Positions 24,168-35,775 of a DNA stretch of 64,000 nucleotides are shown one piece after another; position 1 is the stretch's first letter, and each line of letters opens with the position of its first letter. The DNA comes from Apodemus sylvaticus (Eukaryota; Chordata; Mammalia; Rodentia; Muridae): the NCBI RefSeq assembly GCF_947179515.1, contig NC_067476.1, forward strand, positions 58,362,300 to 58,426,299, in the 5' to 3' direction. Under the pieces are notes generated by a model. The model had not been told where the DNA came from, searched no databases, and saw nothing but the letters and a program-made list of their open reading frames with translations. Made by a program: the position numbers and the translations under genes.

Positions 24168-25739
24168 AGTTTTCTGTTCTCAAAGCCTGGAGCTGTCTCC
24201 AGTTCTGTCGACTCTGCATCCCCTCTGCTCTGTCATGTACCATAGAGTTGAAAAAGACTTCAGGCATTTCTAGAGGCCACAAGGGACATGATGTGTCTAT
24301 CTACCTCACTATGGCTTTGGTGACAGGAACTACATCCCTTCTGCTGCTTCAGTTCCCACTCCCACAGAACTTGACTGTGCCTTTGGTCCAGATTCCACCA
24401 AGTAATTCTTGTCCTTCAAGGCTAATGACACTTCTGGCTACCTGATGCCCTCAGTGTAAGGTTTCTGTTCTCCTACTTGGTAGATTTAGGGTAGGGTAAA
24501 GAGGAAATGAAAAGAAAAATGGGGGAATGTAGGGTGATAGGTTGCTATGTTTCTATTAGACTGCCAAGGCTTAAGAAAGAGGGAAATGATTTACTTCCTA
24601 GCTGTATGTCTCCCGAGTCAGCTTCTCTATGAGTAGTGGATGCTTGTACAGGGATAACAAAGGGAGAAGTCAACTGCCAAAGAGTCTACTCTGCCCTCAT
24701 AAGGACAAGAATGTACCAAGTGTGTCAAGTCCTCACTGGCTGAATGAGTGAGGAGAAGGGAGGTTGGAATTGAGTTATCTCTCCATCTGTCACCCCAGAG
24801 TCAGTTCAGTGGCTACAGGGACAACTATAAAAAGAAGCTATCAGGGGAAGTTAATGTAGGGAGAAGGTGGCTGCGGTTGGGTCAAGGTGGCTGCTGTTGG
24901 GTCTACCATGTAAGGGATTCCATCTAGGACCCTCTGAACTGATATATTCTGGACACTTACTAGCTGGAGAGCAACTCTGATAGTTGGTGTTATGCACACC
25001 AACGAGAACAGCCAACAGAAGACTCTAGGACAAAAAGAAATGGCGTCAAATGCTCGTTTTGTCCTTTCCCCTCGATTGCACCCCCACTCATTAAAGAAAC
25101 CAAACTTTTGCTGAGCATGGAAATAGGAGCAGTTGTTGACTGTCCCTTTAACTGTCACATGCAAGACTAATAGGATTCCAGATTATTTTTTTCAGTTTAG
25201 GGATGCATGCATATAATGAGGCATCTTGAAGATGAGAGTCATCTATAAACACAAAATTAATTCATATTTTGTATGTCACACACACATGGCTTGAAGGGTA
25301 GCTTCATATAATATTTAGTGCACATAATAACTGTGCATGCACTTTGACCTGCTGTAATAGATCAATTGTACAATCTACTACTTTTGACATCTTGTTGGCC
25401 ATATTTAGAAAAAATTGGTTTTTGGGGTGTTTTAAATTCCTGATTTTCTGATTAGAGATTCTAAATGTGTACTATTCAACCAGACTACATGATTTTTGGG
25501 ATAGAGGAAATTGGGGCAGGCCAGATCTTTTACATCTCACCCGTGTCACATGCTTGGACTGTGTATGATTATAAGATTGGTACCCATCTGACAAATTACC
25601 AGATGCCCGTAGCAATCTGCCCGCTGTGGGTGGAAAAGCACGCATTCAACAATCATGTAATTAGAACATTTAAATTATTTTTGATTAACATTCCACTAAG
25701 TTCCCAAGGCTCAGCCAGAAGTGTAGCTCTTTTATTTGC
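24168..25739. other. No gene seen
   Basis: Unique-looking DNA. Open frames at 24841-25164 (minus) and 25465-25761 (plus) show no recognisable domain. Confidence 0.4.
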
Positions 25740-26115
25740 TGCTACAGGGAAAAAAAAATGACAGAAGCAACTTAAGAGAAGGTTTATTTGGGGTCGCGGT
25801 TTGAGAGTCCGTCGGGGCAGGAGGTATTGCTGGCCAGCGTATCTGTTAGCTGGCCAGTTTGTGTCCTCAGTACCAGGCAGCGAGGGATGAATGCTGCTGT
25901 CCAGTTTGCTTTCTTTTTATGTAGTTCTACACCTCAGCCCACACCACAATACTACCTATGTTTAGAGTGCCTTTCCCCATCTCAGTGAACTTGATGTAGA
26001 AACTCCCCCACAGAAATGCCATGATAATTCTCCATCCCATCAAGTTGAGAATCAAGATGAACTACAACAGATGGTTACCCTTAAACCACCAGCTCATCCA
26101 CAACAGAGCTCTCTG
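25740..26115 (+). mobile_element. Rodent mid-repetitive element, unnamed
   Basis: Begins with 'aagcaacttaagagaagg' and 'tttatttgggg', continues with 'cttgatgtagaaactccccc' and 'acagaaatgcc', and ends with 'atcaagttgagaatcaagat'. I recognise this as a recurring non-coding rodent repeat but cannot name its family securely. Confidence 0.4.
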
Positions 26116-27140
26116 GATAGCATTTATGGGCCTGTGACATGATCTTTGTTTTGTTCTATCATCCTCAATTTCCACCTTTTGATGCCTTCTTAGAATTAGG
26201 CTTAGCATTTCTGCTTTCATATTCTGTTTTCTTTTCTCTGGAATCTAGAGTAGAGAGTACAGAATTCAATTTATTCAACCATGTATAACTGTACAGTTCA
26301 TTGATCACTATTATATTCACACAGAATATGAGGTTTGGCCCTGTATCCTCGTTTAATTATGGATTAGTGGTACTTAGGGGGTTTGAAGCTGTGTTGTGTA
26401 CACCCAGCACCATGCTTTGTGATATGACGTGATTGCTCTGCTTTGACTGTTTTTGTTACGTGACTTGTGAGAAGCCTTTGTGAGCATTCATCTGTCCGCG
26501 TTCCTCAGCTGATGATTTTGCTTTATTTCGTAGACAATATGGATGACTGAAAGAATTTATTTCACATAGTTATAATCTTCTGGCTTTGCTTACTGTTCTC
26601 CTGTCTTACACCCGAAGTAGCAAATGATAGGTTTCCCTTTGTTGCCACAAAATATGTAAACCACTTCCATTTTTGGCTGCTTGAGGTAAAGCAAAACAAA
26701 ACCCCCCGAATTACCACTAGATGGCGCTATGAGAATGCAAACGACTTAATTTATCTTCGGTCATAGTATCTATCTCCATAAAATCTTCATTTTGAAATCC
26801 ATCTCAGCATGTTATTTTGGCTTGTCAAGCAGGTCTGCTTCCTGCTGAACTAATGGATTGGGATGATGCAGTATTTAGGGAAAAGATTACCCAATGTTTC
26901 CCAAGAGTGTCCAGCGGACTCTAGGCAAAACAGCTAAGAGACATTTTATCCACTTCTGATCCTAGTCAATTTCTACCCGACATTTTTGATACCCTTACAC
27001 TTCTCTATGAACATGTAGGGGAGGTCCCACAGAGACAAGATCTTTGAGCTGAGTGAGAGGCCCTGTGCGTGGCTTCTCTTTCTAGTCCTGTGTGCTAAGG
27101 AAGCTGATGCCCTCAGCAGATTGCAGATCAACAGTGATGG
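26116..27140. other. No gene seen; mainly unique DNA with a CTCF-like motif
   Basis: Few repeats are recognisable. It contains the motif at 26714-26727. If any part of the window is a conserved regulatory region, this stretch and its continuation to about 27,700 are candidates. Confidence 0.4.
26714..26727 (+). promoter_or_regulatory. CTCF-like core motif
   Basis: ccactagatggcgc matches the CTCF core pattern CCASYAGRKGGCRS at all 14 positions on the plus strand. It is not inside a recognised B2 or B3 element. Motif match only; occupancy is not shown. Confidence 0.5.
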
Positions 27141-27144
27141 TTTA

Positions 27145-27305
27145 TCCAGAGGCTTTCAAAGCGCAGTTTCTGGACCAGCAGCATTTGTGATTCTTTAGAA
27201 CTGCACATTCTCCCAAAACTCCCTGAACTAGAAATTCTGGGGCTGGACCACTGCATCCTGCACTTTCACGAGGCGTGCAGGGAGATCTGATATTCAGAAA
27301 CCTTC
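27145..27305. mobile_element. MER5A-like hAT transposon remnant
   Basis: 'tttctggaccagcagcattt', 'tagaactgcacattctccc' and 'ctagaaattctggggctgg' follow MER5A. The element is nearly palindromic overall, so no strand is assigned. It sits between the two CTCF-like motifs. Confidence 0.6.
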
Positions 27306-27608
27306 AACAAGGTCTTAGGGCTTTCCTGTTCACAAACCTCCCCTATCCTGTTTGAACTGACATCACTCTTGAAAGCCCTTAAAGAACAGCCTCTAAGGTG
27401 AACAGGTGGGTGGGGTATTTGAACGCCAGTGTGTCCTCCTTGTCCTATTGAAAGGGCTGCCTCTGCGGTTTTATTCTGAGTGTCACCTCGGAGCCCAGCC
27501 TCCATTGCAGAGGACTCCTTGAGCCCATGTCTAGTGTGTAAATGAGGAGGAGGCTGTGATTAGTCATTCCCGTTTCTTTTGGAAGAAAGAGTGAAATGCT
27601 CAGGAAAG

Positions 27609-27622
27609 CCGCCAGGTGGCAG
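27609..27622 (+). promoter_or_regulatory. CTCF-like core motif
   Basis: ccgccaggtggcag fits the CTCF core, which accepts A or G at position 3. Same orientation as the motif 0.9 kb upstream, and embedded in non-repetitive DNA. Confidence 0.5.
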
Positions 27623-30600
27623 CCTGGTTCCTAAGCCGTTCCTGTTACTGAAAGGCTCTCTCTGGCTGTTCACTGTAGTCAAAGAAAGGCAATCCAACAG
27701 CAATAGTCATTTATTGACTAGGCTGTTTGTCTTTTTCTCTACTGCAGCATGAGTCAGAGCCCACAGAGGGAAAAAGAGAGGGGAACAACCTACTGATTAA
27801 TGGGTCAGAAGGCTGCTACGTAAGATTGTGAGCCACCTCTGCCTCCATTACATAGAATGTGGGTTGTAGGGATGCTACAAAGGTGAACACTAGTCAAATA
27901 CTCAATGAAGCTGGCTCAGTCAACCAGTTCAAACAGGTATCTGGAATCCGTCTGTCTTCTGTCCTCCGGTGAGCAATGTACCTGCCACAGGAATCACTTG
28001 GAGGAGTGTTGGCATCTTCTGATGCCCAGATGGCTACAGAGGTAGTTCCTGGTGTCAGTATGAGATCAAATCTTCCAAGGTGATTCCAGTGGCCGGAAGC
28101 TCTGGGGACCACTTTCCCCCCACACATCAGATAATGTGGCTTCAGTTGAGAAACTGGTTGTTGTCTCATATTCATATCGTAGTATAATTTGATAGTAGAA
28201 TATGTTGTCTCGGTCAGTTCTGATATTAACAATGGGCAGGGTTTGTCATATGATGGAAAGTGTCCCCACCTCCTCCCCAAACCATCTCTTCTTCCTCCCT
28301 TTTATTTCTTTGCTTTTCCTTTTTTAAAATTTTTTTATTTTTTTATTTTTTTTATTTTTTATTTTTTATTTTTTTGCTAAGAACACAAACCCAAAATTGA
28401 GGATATTTCTACTTCCTGGAGGGATATTCTGACTGAAACCACACTCTTCTGTTCTAAAGCACAAAGACCATGCCTTTGGCCCTATGTTCTCAGGGGTCCT
28501 TCAGCTACATGCCCCATTTTAAAGGCTACAACAGCAAAACATTTAGCCTAGTGAAGATGTGAGGAAAGTTGTTCATATTGATCAGGCAGAGTGAAAAAAA
28601 CGTTTGCTTGGACAACCCTGAAATCATTCAGCAAAGTTTGAAAAATTTCTGTAAGAAGAGAATTTTTGTTTTGTACCAAACAAGGTTTATGAAACCTAGA
28701 ATGTGAATTTTTAAAAATATTTGTTTCAGAGAACCATATATGTTCCCACATAAAAAGGTGGCCTGGAAGGAAACATGGTTGTTACATATAAAATATGAAA
28801 TACCCTGAGCCGTGGTGTAAAAGGACATGCAATGCTAGGCTGGATTCTTGACACCCAAGGGGACGGGGTAAAACCCCGCCGGAATTCAGCTTGTGATCCT
28901 CTCTCAATGCTTGTCCAAGTATCACTTCTTGAAATGTAAATATTACTGTAAGAAACAACTTAAGTCCTTGCAACATAAAACATAGCAAGTTTTTCCCTAT
29001 ACATGGAGATTAGCCAAGAAAACTGAGAGGCTTGGGGCTAGAAAGCCCAAAGAAAGAAGGCCAAGGAAAGAAATACATAGTGAGGATTGGGAGCGAAAGG
29101 ACCCTTCTTCTTTTGCTTGACATTATAATTGGCTAGGGCCTGACCATGGACAATCTAACTTGGTTTGTTAGTTGAGTTTCTGCTCTTTTCCCACAGGATT
29201 CCTCCCCCAGTCTCTAAATGGTACCTCATAGAGAACAGCTACAGAGTAGTTAAGGTGTCTCACATTGTCTCTCGAGATCTCCTAGATTCTAGAGGCTTCT
29301 TTACCATCGACGTGTCCCAGGAAGCAGGGCTCACTACTAAGTTGAGTGACCTCTTGTCAATCAAACCAGCTGTATTAAAGAAGGTGCAAGCTTTTAAGAT
29401 TTCTGTTTAGATTTAGTTTAGGTTCAAAATAGCACGCACAGCATCCTGAGTGTTGTCAAGCACTTGTGACTGGGAAACGGAGAAGTCCGATCTGTATTGG
29501 AGTCAATCCGTCACTTAATTGGTAAGTCTCTACGTCAATGGCACTACAAAACTGCTAGACAGCAGCAGTATGTTTCTGTCTGCAAACATAAACATATCCA
29601 ATCAAGACAAAGCAAAACCTTTCTTCCCAGAGACTCTCTTATTCTCTATTGTTGGTTTGTGAAAATACCTAAGTAGTTGGATTCAACTCATCCTATTAAA
29701 GAGCCTTCATCAGGGGACACTGAGACAACTGTTGGTGGCAGGCTTAGTCTCCCTGCTGTGAGAAATGGATGAATAATGTTTTTTTTTTTTTAATCTTACA
29801 TCTACCAACACTCTCTTATCAAAATGGATCCTCCACTACAGAAAAGGAGCTACTGCAGATACATGTTACCTTTGTCATAGCTTCGTTATTAAATCAAATG
29901 GTACATTTGCTTACACTGTTCCTCATAGGATGGAATTGCTTCGTGACTTCTCAGTGTTTACAGGTCCCACTTTGGAAGATGCTGGTTTGTGTTCTTGCGA
30001 CTGCATGAGTGCTTTCTGTCTTCCTGTGAGCTGTTTTCCTCTCACGTCTTGGTTATTAGGCCATTAAACCCTCCTCCATTTGAAGCATTACTTACTCAAT
30101 GCTTTGTGATGTATCCGCTATTTGTCAAAACGATTCTCAGACTCACATTTTCTGGTTGCCATTAGAGCTCAGCACGAAGCCCTGCATATAAAGGATGATG
30201 TTGGTAAATATTTTCATCAGACAATGTCACTTTGTGAGAATTCAGGTTTCTAATAAAATTAATTTGAGAAAAATCAATGACTCCGTGAATTTAAAAGGGC
30301 CACTATTATTCCAGGGTAACAGTTTCCAAAGCTTAGTATGTCCTTTAAAAGATTATTACTAAAATGTTCTTTTTTTTCTTTCCAGGGCAGTTTTCCCTTC
30401 TGGGTCATGACTAATTACATTGCTCATGCTAGCCAGAATTATATACTGTGGTACATTCCCCCCTTCTCTTCCACTCAGAATAGTTGGTAATCTGCAATTT
30501 TACAAGAATATCCACATACAACAGTGGCTTATTCAAAAAAATCTTAACTTATTACTACTACTATTTCTTTTCCTTTTCCTTGGCAAAAGGGAATATTTTA

Positions 30601-30775
30601 TTCCTATAATGATAACTTTGAAATATTAAAAAGTGAGTAGTTAATTCTGATAGGCATTTCTTCAAAAATCTGTCAAATTTATATCTTACTACTAAAGTAA
30701 TTTTGTGATTATAAGTAACAAACTTTTCTTCTTGCTTTGTTTCTTTCCTTTTTTACTTATTTTTCTGTTCATACT
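27623..30775. other. No gene seen
   Basis: Mostly unique DNA with an A/T homopolymer mix at 28321-28376. Open frames at 27894-28280 (minus) and 29165-29410 (plus) were inspected; neither shows a recognisable domain. Confidence 0.4.
28321..28376. repeat. T-rich (ATTTTTT)n tract
   Basis: Runs of T broken by single A residues, about 56 bases. Confidence 0.85.
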
Positions 30776-30856
30776 TCTTTTCCTTCCTCCCTTTCTTCCT
30801 TCCTTCCTTCCTTTCTTCCTTCCTCCTTCCTTTTTCTTTACTTTTTTTTTTTTTTT
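30776..30856. repeat. (TTCC)n polypyrimidine tract plus poly-T
   Basis: Interrupted ttcc units ending in a T run. It is followed by 'gagacagagtttc', possibly the tip of a truncated minus-strand B1. Confidence 0.85.
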
Positions 30857-30924
30857 GAGACAGAGTTTCAGGACAATCAGGACTCCGTGGAGAAATTGTG
30901 TTCTTTGACTATTTTATATACACA

Positions 30925-31145
30925 GACTGCTTTACATGCTCAACCTGCTTTCTTATAGAACCCAGGACCACCAGCCCAGGGGATGGCACCGCCCACAGTG
31001 GGCTGAGCCTTCCCCCATCAATCATTAAATCAGAAAACACCCTATAGACTTGTCTACAGCCAGACCCTATGAAGGCATTTCTCTATTGAGGATCCCTCCT
31101 CTCTGAAGACTCTAGCTTTTGTCAAGTTGCCATAAAACTCACCTG
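30925..31145 (+). mobile_element. Rodent mid-repetitive element, unnamed
   Basis: 'cctgctttcttatagaaccc', 'aggaccaccagcccagggga', 'ggcaccgcccacagtgggct' and a right end with 'ctagcttttgtcaagttgcc'. A well-preserved copy of a family I have seen repeatedly in rodent DNA but cannot name with certainty. Related in style to the copy at 25.7 kb. Confidence 0.5.
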
Positions 31146-31504
31146 GACAACATCAGAGAACAAAAAGAGTCAACAATCCTCGTCCTATAGTAGCAAACAA
31201 GCCTCTGAATTTGTATCTCTATATTTATAGATTAGGATAGCTCCCAGACATCATCAGAGAATTTTCTTTGTCTAGTGGGTGGTACTTAAAACAGAAACTC
31301 ACAACTAAATGCAGAGAATCTGTGTGATTTGTTTGTTTTTTTTTCTCCTTTTTATGTCATTTGTAAGTCACAAATGAGGCATCAAAGTCTTGCCTTTCTC
31401 TAAGACTCAGGGCCATTGCAGAAGAGATGGGTACCAAAGGTATACGTGTCAGAAGTCAGAGATGATCAGAGCAAATGATGCCTTCTGGACATGCTGTTAA
31501 GTCA

Positions 31505-32725
31505 GGACTGTGATGCTCATGAACTCGTCTAGCCTTGCTTGCCTGTACAAGGTCTGTTATGTTAACATGACAGCACAGAGGATGGAGAAGCTGAGGAACA
31601 CCCATCTCTGGCCAAGGAGCTGTGGACAGCTGATGGTTTCTGAGGCCAAAGAGTCAGTTTTCTTCAAGGGTTTGTTTCTTGGTAGGTTGACACACGCCAG
31701 TGGGTAGCCCCACACTAATGAAGATATGGACAGCACAAATTGGACTTGGTTGGTTACTTAATGGAATACTACTCAGCTATTAAAAACAATGAATTCATGA
31801 AATTCTTAGACAAATGGATGAAACTAGAAAATATCATCCTGAGTGAGGTAACACAATCACAAAGAACACACATGGTATGCACTCACTGATATGTGGATAT
31901 TAGCCCAGAAGCTCAGAATACCCAAGATACAATTCACAGACCAAATGAAGCTCAAGAAGAAAGAAGACCAAAGAATGGATACTTTGTTCCTTCTTAGAAG
32001 GGGGAGCAAAATACCCACAGAAGGAGATATAGAGACAAAGTGTGGAGCAGGGACTGAAGGAAGGGCCATCCAGAGACTGCCCCACCTGAGGATCCATCCC
32101 ATATACTGTCACCAAACCTAGACACTAATGCGGATGCTAACGAGCACTTGCTGTTAGCCTGATATAGCTGTCTCCTGAGAGACTCTGCCAGTGCCTGACA
32201 AATACAGGGGTGGGTGCTCTCAGCCAACCATTGGACTGAGCACAGGATAACCAGTGGAGGAGCTAGAGAAAGGACCCAAGGAGCTGAAGGGGTTTGCAAC
32301 CCATAGGAGGAACAAAATATGAACCAACCAGTACCCCCACAGTTCCCAGGGACTAAACCATCAGTCAAAGAGTCCACATGAAGGAACCCATGGCTCCAGC
32401 TGCATATGTAGCAGAGGATGGTCTTATTGGACATCAAAAGGAGGAGAGTCCCTTGGTCCTGAGAAGGCTCGATGCCTCGGTATAGGGGAATGCCAGGACA
32501 GGGAAGTGGGAGTGAGTGGGTTGGTGAGCAGGGGGATGGGGATGGGTTAGGGCATTTTCGGGGGGCGAGGGACCAGGAAAGGGGATAACATTTGAAATGT
32601 AAATAAAGAAATATCTATTTTTTTTTTTTAAAAAAAGGTGACATGAAGTTGGGAAAAGATGAGTGGATGGAAATGTCTCTGGTATGAGTTAAGGGAAGGG
32701 GTGAAGTTACCATGATTAAAAGAGT
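31505..32725 (+). mobile_element. Lx-type L1 3' UTR, interrupted by a younger L1
   Basis: The left part (31505-31751) has 'gagctgtggacagctgatgg' and 'cagcacaaattggacttggt'. The right part (32626-32725) resumes with 'gacatgaagttgggaaaag'. Together they match the 3' UTR of older rodent L1 (Lx); the segment between them is a separate L1. Confidence 0.6.
31752..32625 (+). mobile_element. 5'-truncated L1 3' end, long 3' UTR type
   Basis: Starts in the ORF2 C-terminus ('ggaatactactcagctatta', then the coding text for KFLDKWMKLENI). It continues through a roughly 700-base 3' UTR including 'ccttggtcctgagaaggctc' and ends at 'ggataacatttgaaatgtaa'. The 3' UTR is much longer than that of the other L1s in the window, so this is a different L1 lineage. 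No clear TSD was found. Confidence 0.82.
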
Positions 32726-32847
32726 GCTGTGTGCATGTATGGAATTCTTTAAGTAAATTAGTACTTAAAATATCTCTAGTTTCATGGACTTGCTTTTTAG
32801 TAAACGGAAGCCAGCCTTAAATTTATTAACTATATCTATCAAAATTG

Positions 32848-32907
<60 letters not shown>

Positions 32908-34220
32908 CCATCTCTATGTGCATCTATATATCTAGATGCATACAAATATATAATAGTTATATATTTATATAATATATGGGAACATCAGAGATGTTGTATG
33001 GGAAATAGATCAGGGGGATAAGATGTGGTGGGTGAGGAAGGCTCTGTCCTTTAAGAAAGGGCAGTTGTAGAGAAGTGTCTCCCAAACATGTTAAAGGACG
33101 TGCTAGAGGTTCTGGGGCCAGTCAGTGTAGGAGGTGAATATATGGAGAAGATGAATACAAATCAAGGGTGTTTAGTAATGTTTGTTATGTAGGTCTGGGT
33201 GGCTGTGACTAGGAGTCCTTTTTTGGTACGGGAAACAGCAAGGAGGGCACTGTCACAAGGGAAGTGTGTGTTTGGATTTCAGGCAGAAAGGGAAAGGGTG
33301 TGGAGAAGTAGCTTCTGCACTTGCCCCTTCCCAATCGCCTTCGGTTCAAAAGATGTTTCACACCAGCGTGCCATGTGTGGGGTTTAGAGGATCGATTCCC
33401 TTCAGTTTCCATTATAAACAGGGAAGGTAGACTAGACTTTACTTAGAAAGTAATATCGGCCAAAGCCATGACAAAGAAAGGGAAAAGAAAGTCTGGATCA
33501 AGGGAACAAAAATTTTAACACAAAAATGCATTGGCACCACTCAGGAGGTAGGTCAGGGAGGCAGGGGAAGCTGGGGTTTGCTAAAATTTTGCCTTAGGGG
33601 TTTTGAAGCATCGTAGGATTTCAGTCACAGAATGTTAAGATTGACCTTTTAAAACATCACTGGCTGATAATACGTTCTTGATATTGTTACTGAGTAATGT
33701 TACATGAGGATAAATCTTGTATCGGTGGAGAGGTCATAAGTTAGCTCAATGTTTAAAAGTGAAATATATACAAGGAATTTCATAGTGAAATGTTCTACTC
33801 CTTGGGATACAAAATATTGATGCTATCTCAGAAATATATTAATCCTAAAGGAAGTGGTTATTCTGTCTCTGTTGGAGCTTCCCACATTGGGCAGGTGTGT
33901 GCTCCGTGACTGGAGCTGGGTACCTTTTGGCAGATGGACTCTGATTTTAAGAAGCAGGTATCTTGAATACACATGCTATATATGTTAATGTGATTCTCCA
34001 CAGTCCTGATTCCTTATGTGAACAACCCAGCTACATTTCTCATTCCTATGTTACATTGTAAGCCAGCATCTGAAACTATAAAAATAATTAATGAATGGTT
34101 TCTTTCTCTGGACTCAGTATCTGATGGAAGTGTAACAGAGTCTTGTGTTACTTTTACTAGATGACAGGAAACAGAGACATAGCCACCTCACCAAACTTTC
34201 TTTGAGTGAGCTACAATTAC
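32726..34220. other. No gene seen; one TCTA array
   Basis: Contains a tetranucleotide array at 32848-32907. The rest is unique-looking, with no recognisable coding segment. Confidence 0.4.
32848..32907. repeat. (TCTA)n microsatellite
   Basis: About 15 perfect tcta units; likely length-polymorphic. Confidence 0.96.
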
Positions 34221-34222
34221 TG

Positions 34223-34253
<31 letters not shown>

Positions 34254-34256
34254 CGC
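34221..34256. repeat. (TG)n(CG)n alternating purine-pyrimidine tract
   Basis: Twelve TG units run directly into six CG units, a typical Z-DNA-prone sequence. CG runs are rare in rodent DNA because methylated CpG decays. Confidence 0.93.
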
Positions 34257-34269
34257 CTGCGTGGTACTT

Positions 34270-34465
34270 CTTTGGAGACAAGCTCTCTTCACTGCAGCAT
34301 AAACCATCCTAACTGGCCTGGGCATTTCAGGATATTCTGTCTCTACCTCCCAGTTATAGTACTGGTTTGTGGTACTCTTTTGTTTTTACATGGGTCCTAA
34401 TGATCCAAACTCAGGTTGTTGAGTCTGAATGGCAAATGCTTTTATCCACTGAATCATTAGTGTAT
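34270..34465 (-). mobile_element. Diverged rodent SINE (RSINE1/B4-type)
   Basis: 'tgatccaaactcaggttgtt' and 'ggcaaatgcttttatccact' followed by 'gaatcat' match the tRNA-related end of RSINE1/B4-type elements in reverse. Left half poorly preserved. Confidence 0.45.
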
Positions 34466-34547
34466 TGACTCATTTTTTTCTCTTATCTTTATTCTTTTCC
34501 TTTTTTTTTCTTTTCTTCATTTTTCTTTTAGAAAGAATATACCCCTG

Positions 34548-34575
34548 GGATTTTCCTGAGAATGCCAGGAAAATC

Positions 34576-34576
<1 letters not shown>
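34548..34576. other. Inverted repeat (11-bp stem, 7-base loop)
   Basis: ggattttcctg and caggaaaatcc are exact reverse complements separated by agaatgc. It directly precedes the (GA)n tract. Function unknown. Confidence 0.7.

Positions 34577-34577
<1 letters not shown>

Positions 34578-34619
<42 letters not shown>
34578..34619. repeat. (GA)n microsatellite
   Basis: About 20 uninterrupted GA units. Confidence 0.96.
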
Positions 34620-34621
<2 letters not shown>

Positions 34622-35400
34622 ATTTTGCACCATGCATTTTTCTTGGTCAATTTATTTTTTATTTTCAAATAATTTCTATAATTTCTGGTGTAGTCTACTG
34701 AGAAGTTATTTTGTTTTCTGAAAATAGTAAAACAAAACAAAGCAAAATCACCAACACGCGCGCACACACACACATCCCAAAAGGGGAAAAAAAAACCCAG
34801 ACCCATTATGCTTGAGATTATTTAGAAAATATGGAAACACTTTTCTTTTAAAATGCGTAGTCTGCTATAAGGTTTATTTCATAGCTAGATTATACTTTTT
34901 AGTTCCAGCTATGGTGACATAATATTTTTGTCACCTGGTAACTGTTTGGTGGCTTGTTGTCTGTCAGATTGGAATCATTACTCTGAGATCTACAACACAC
35001 ACTGACCTCACCAAGAACTAGCCAATACATTAATCACATGGCGAGCAGTAATTAATGCCCTTGCTGCACATCTCAGCAGATGCCAAGTGGTAACTGTGCC
35101 CAGGGACAGCCATTTGGTGGGTGGCCCGAAGGTGGTGTTCTTTTAAGGAAGCTTGCCTCCTGTACAAGCCAGGAAGTTAAGCACCCCCTGCTTGAATGAC
35201 TATCACTACTGTTTTCCACATGCCCAGTGGTTGTGTGAATTTTCTTCATCTCCTCGGTAAGGCAAATCACCATGGCTTAATTCCTTCAAAGCACTTATAA
35301 CAGAGGTTTCCCACTGGGTACTCACCTTCTCTCTCCTCTCCTACTTTGGGCACCTCAAGAGTGAATAAAAATGTACTTGTGTTTTCAGATGTTGACTACC
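34620..35400. other. No gene seen
   Basis: Unique-looking DNA with a short CG/CA alternating tract at 34755-34774. Confidence 0.4.
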
Positions 35401-35592
35401 GAAGTTCCTGGCACTAGTTACAATACCATTAGGTGCTCAGTAAATGAATGATGGAAAAGGTCATATGTGAACATGCAGTACCAACAAACTAACTACAATA
35501 AAGGTGCAAGCTTAAGTGCTTCCCGGATACAGGCAGGTATACTCCTTGTCTAGGTGTGTGATGCACAGAGAATGTGCTCAATAATGTTTTAT
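35400..35592 (+). mobile_element. Two MIR 3'-end-like fragments
   Basis: 'aggtgctcagtaaatgaatg' (near 35,430-35,452) and 'agaatgtgctcaataatgtt' (near 35,569-35,588) resemble the conserved 3' end of MIR. Both are short and the call is weak. Confidence 0.35.
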
Positions 35593-35775
35593 TCATTTTT
35601 ATTAGCTAATTAATTTCATATTTTTATTTTATATATTAATTACCTAATTAATATATATTATATTTTATTACTCATATTGTTTTTTATTTTCCTCATTTAT
35701 TTTATTTAATTTATATAAGTATAAAAATAAATCAAAAATAAAAAATTAAAACAAAAATATTTAAAAATCCTTCCC
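35593..35775. other. AT-rich block
   Basis: About 180 bases that are almost entirely A and T, with repeated taattaat, tattttat and aaataaaa motifs. Could be a matrix-attachment-like segment or simply the degraded A-rich end of the adjoining Lx element. Confidence 0.5.

Noticed and set aside
27894..28280. Minus-strand frame of 128 residues
   Set aside because: No domain, low-complexity or family match. Its length is within chance expectation for 64 kb.
28855..28890. A small GC-rich hairpin (cgggg and ccccg around taaaa) looking a little like part of a tRNA
   Set aside because: The stem is only five bases and no cloverleaf, A box or B box could be assembled.
29165..29410. Plus-strand frame of 81 residues with plausible amino-acid composition
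   Set aside because: No recognised homology and no clear flanking splice sites with a matching neighbour exon.
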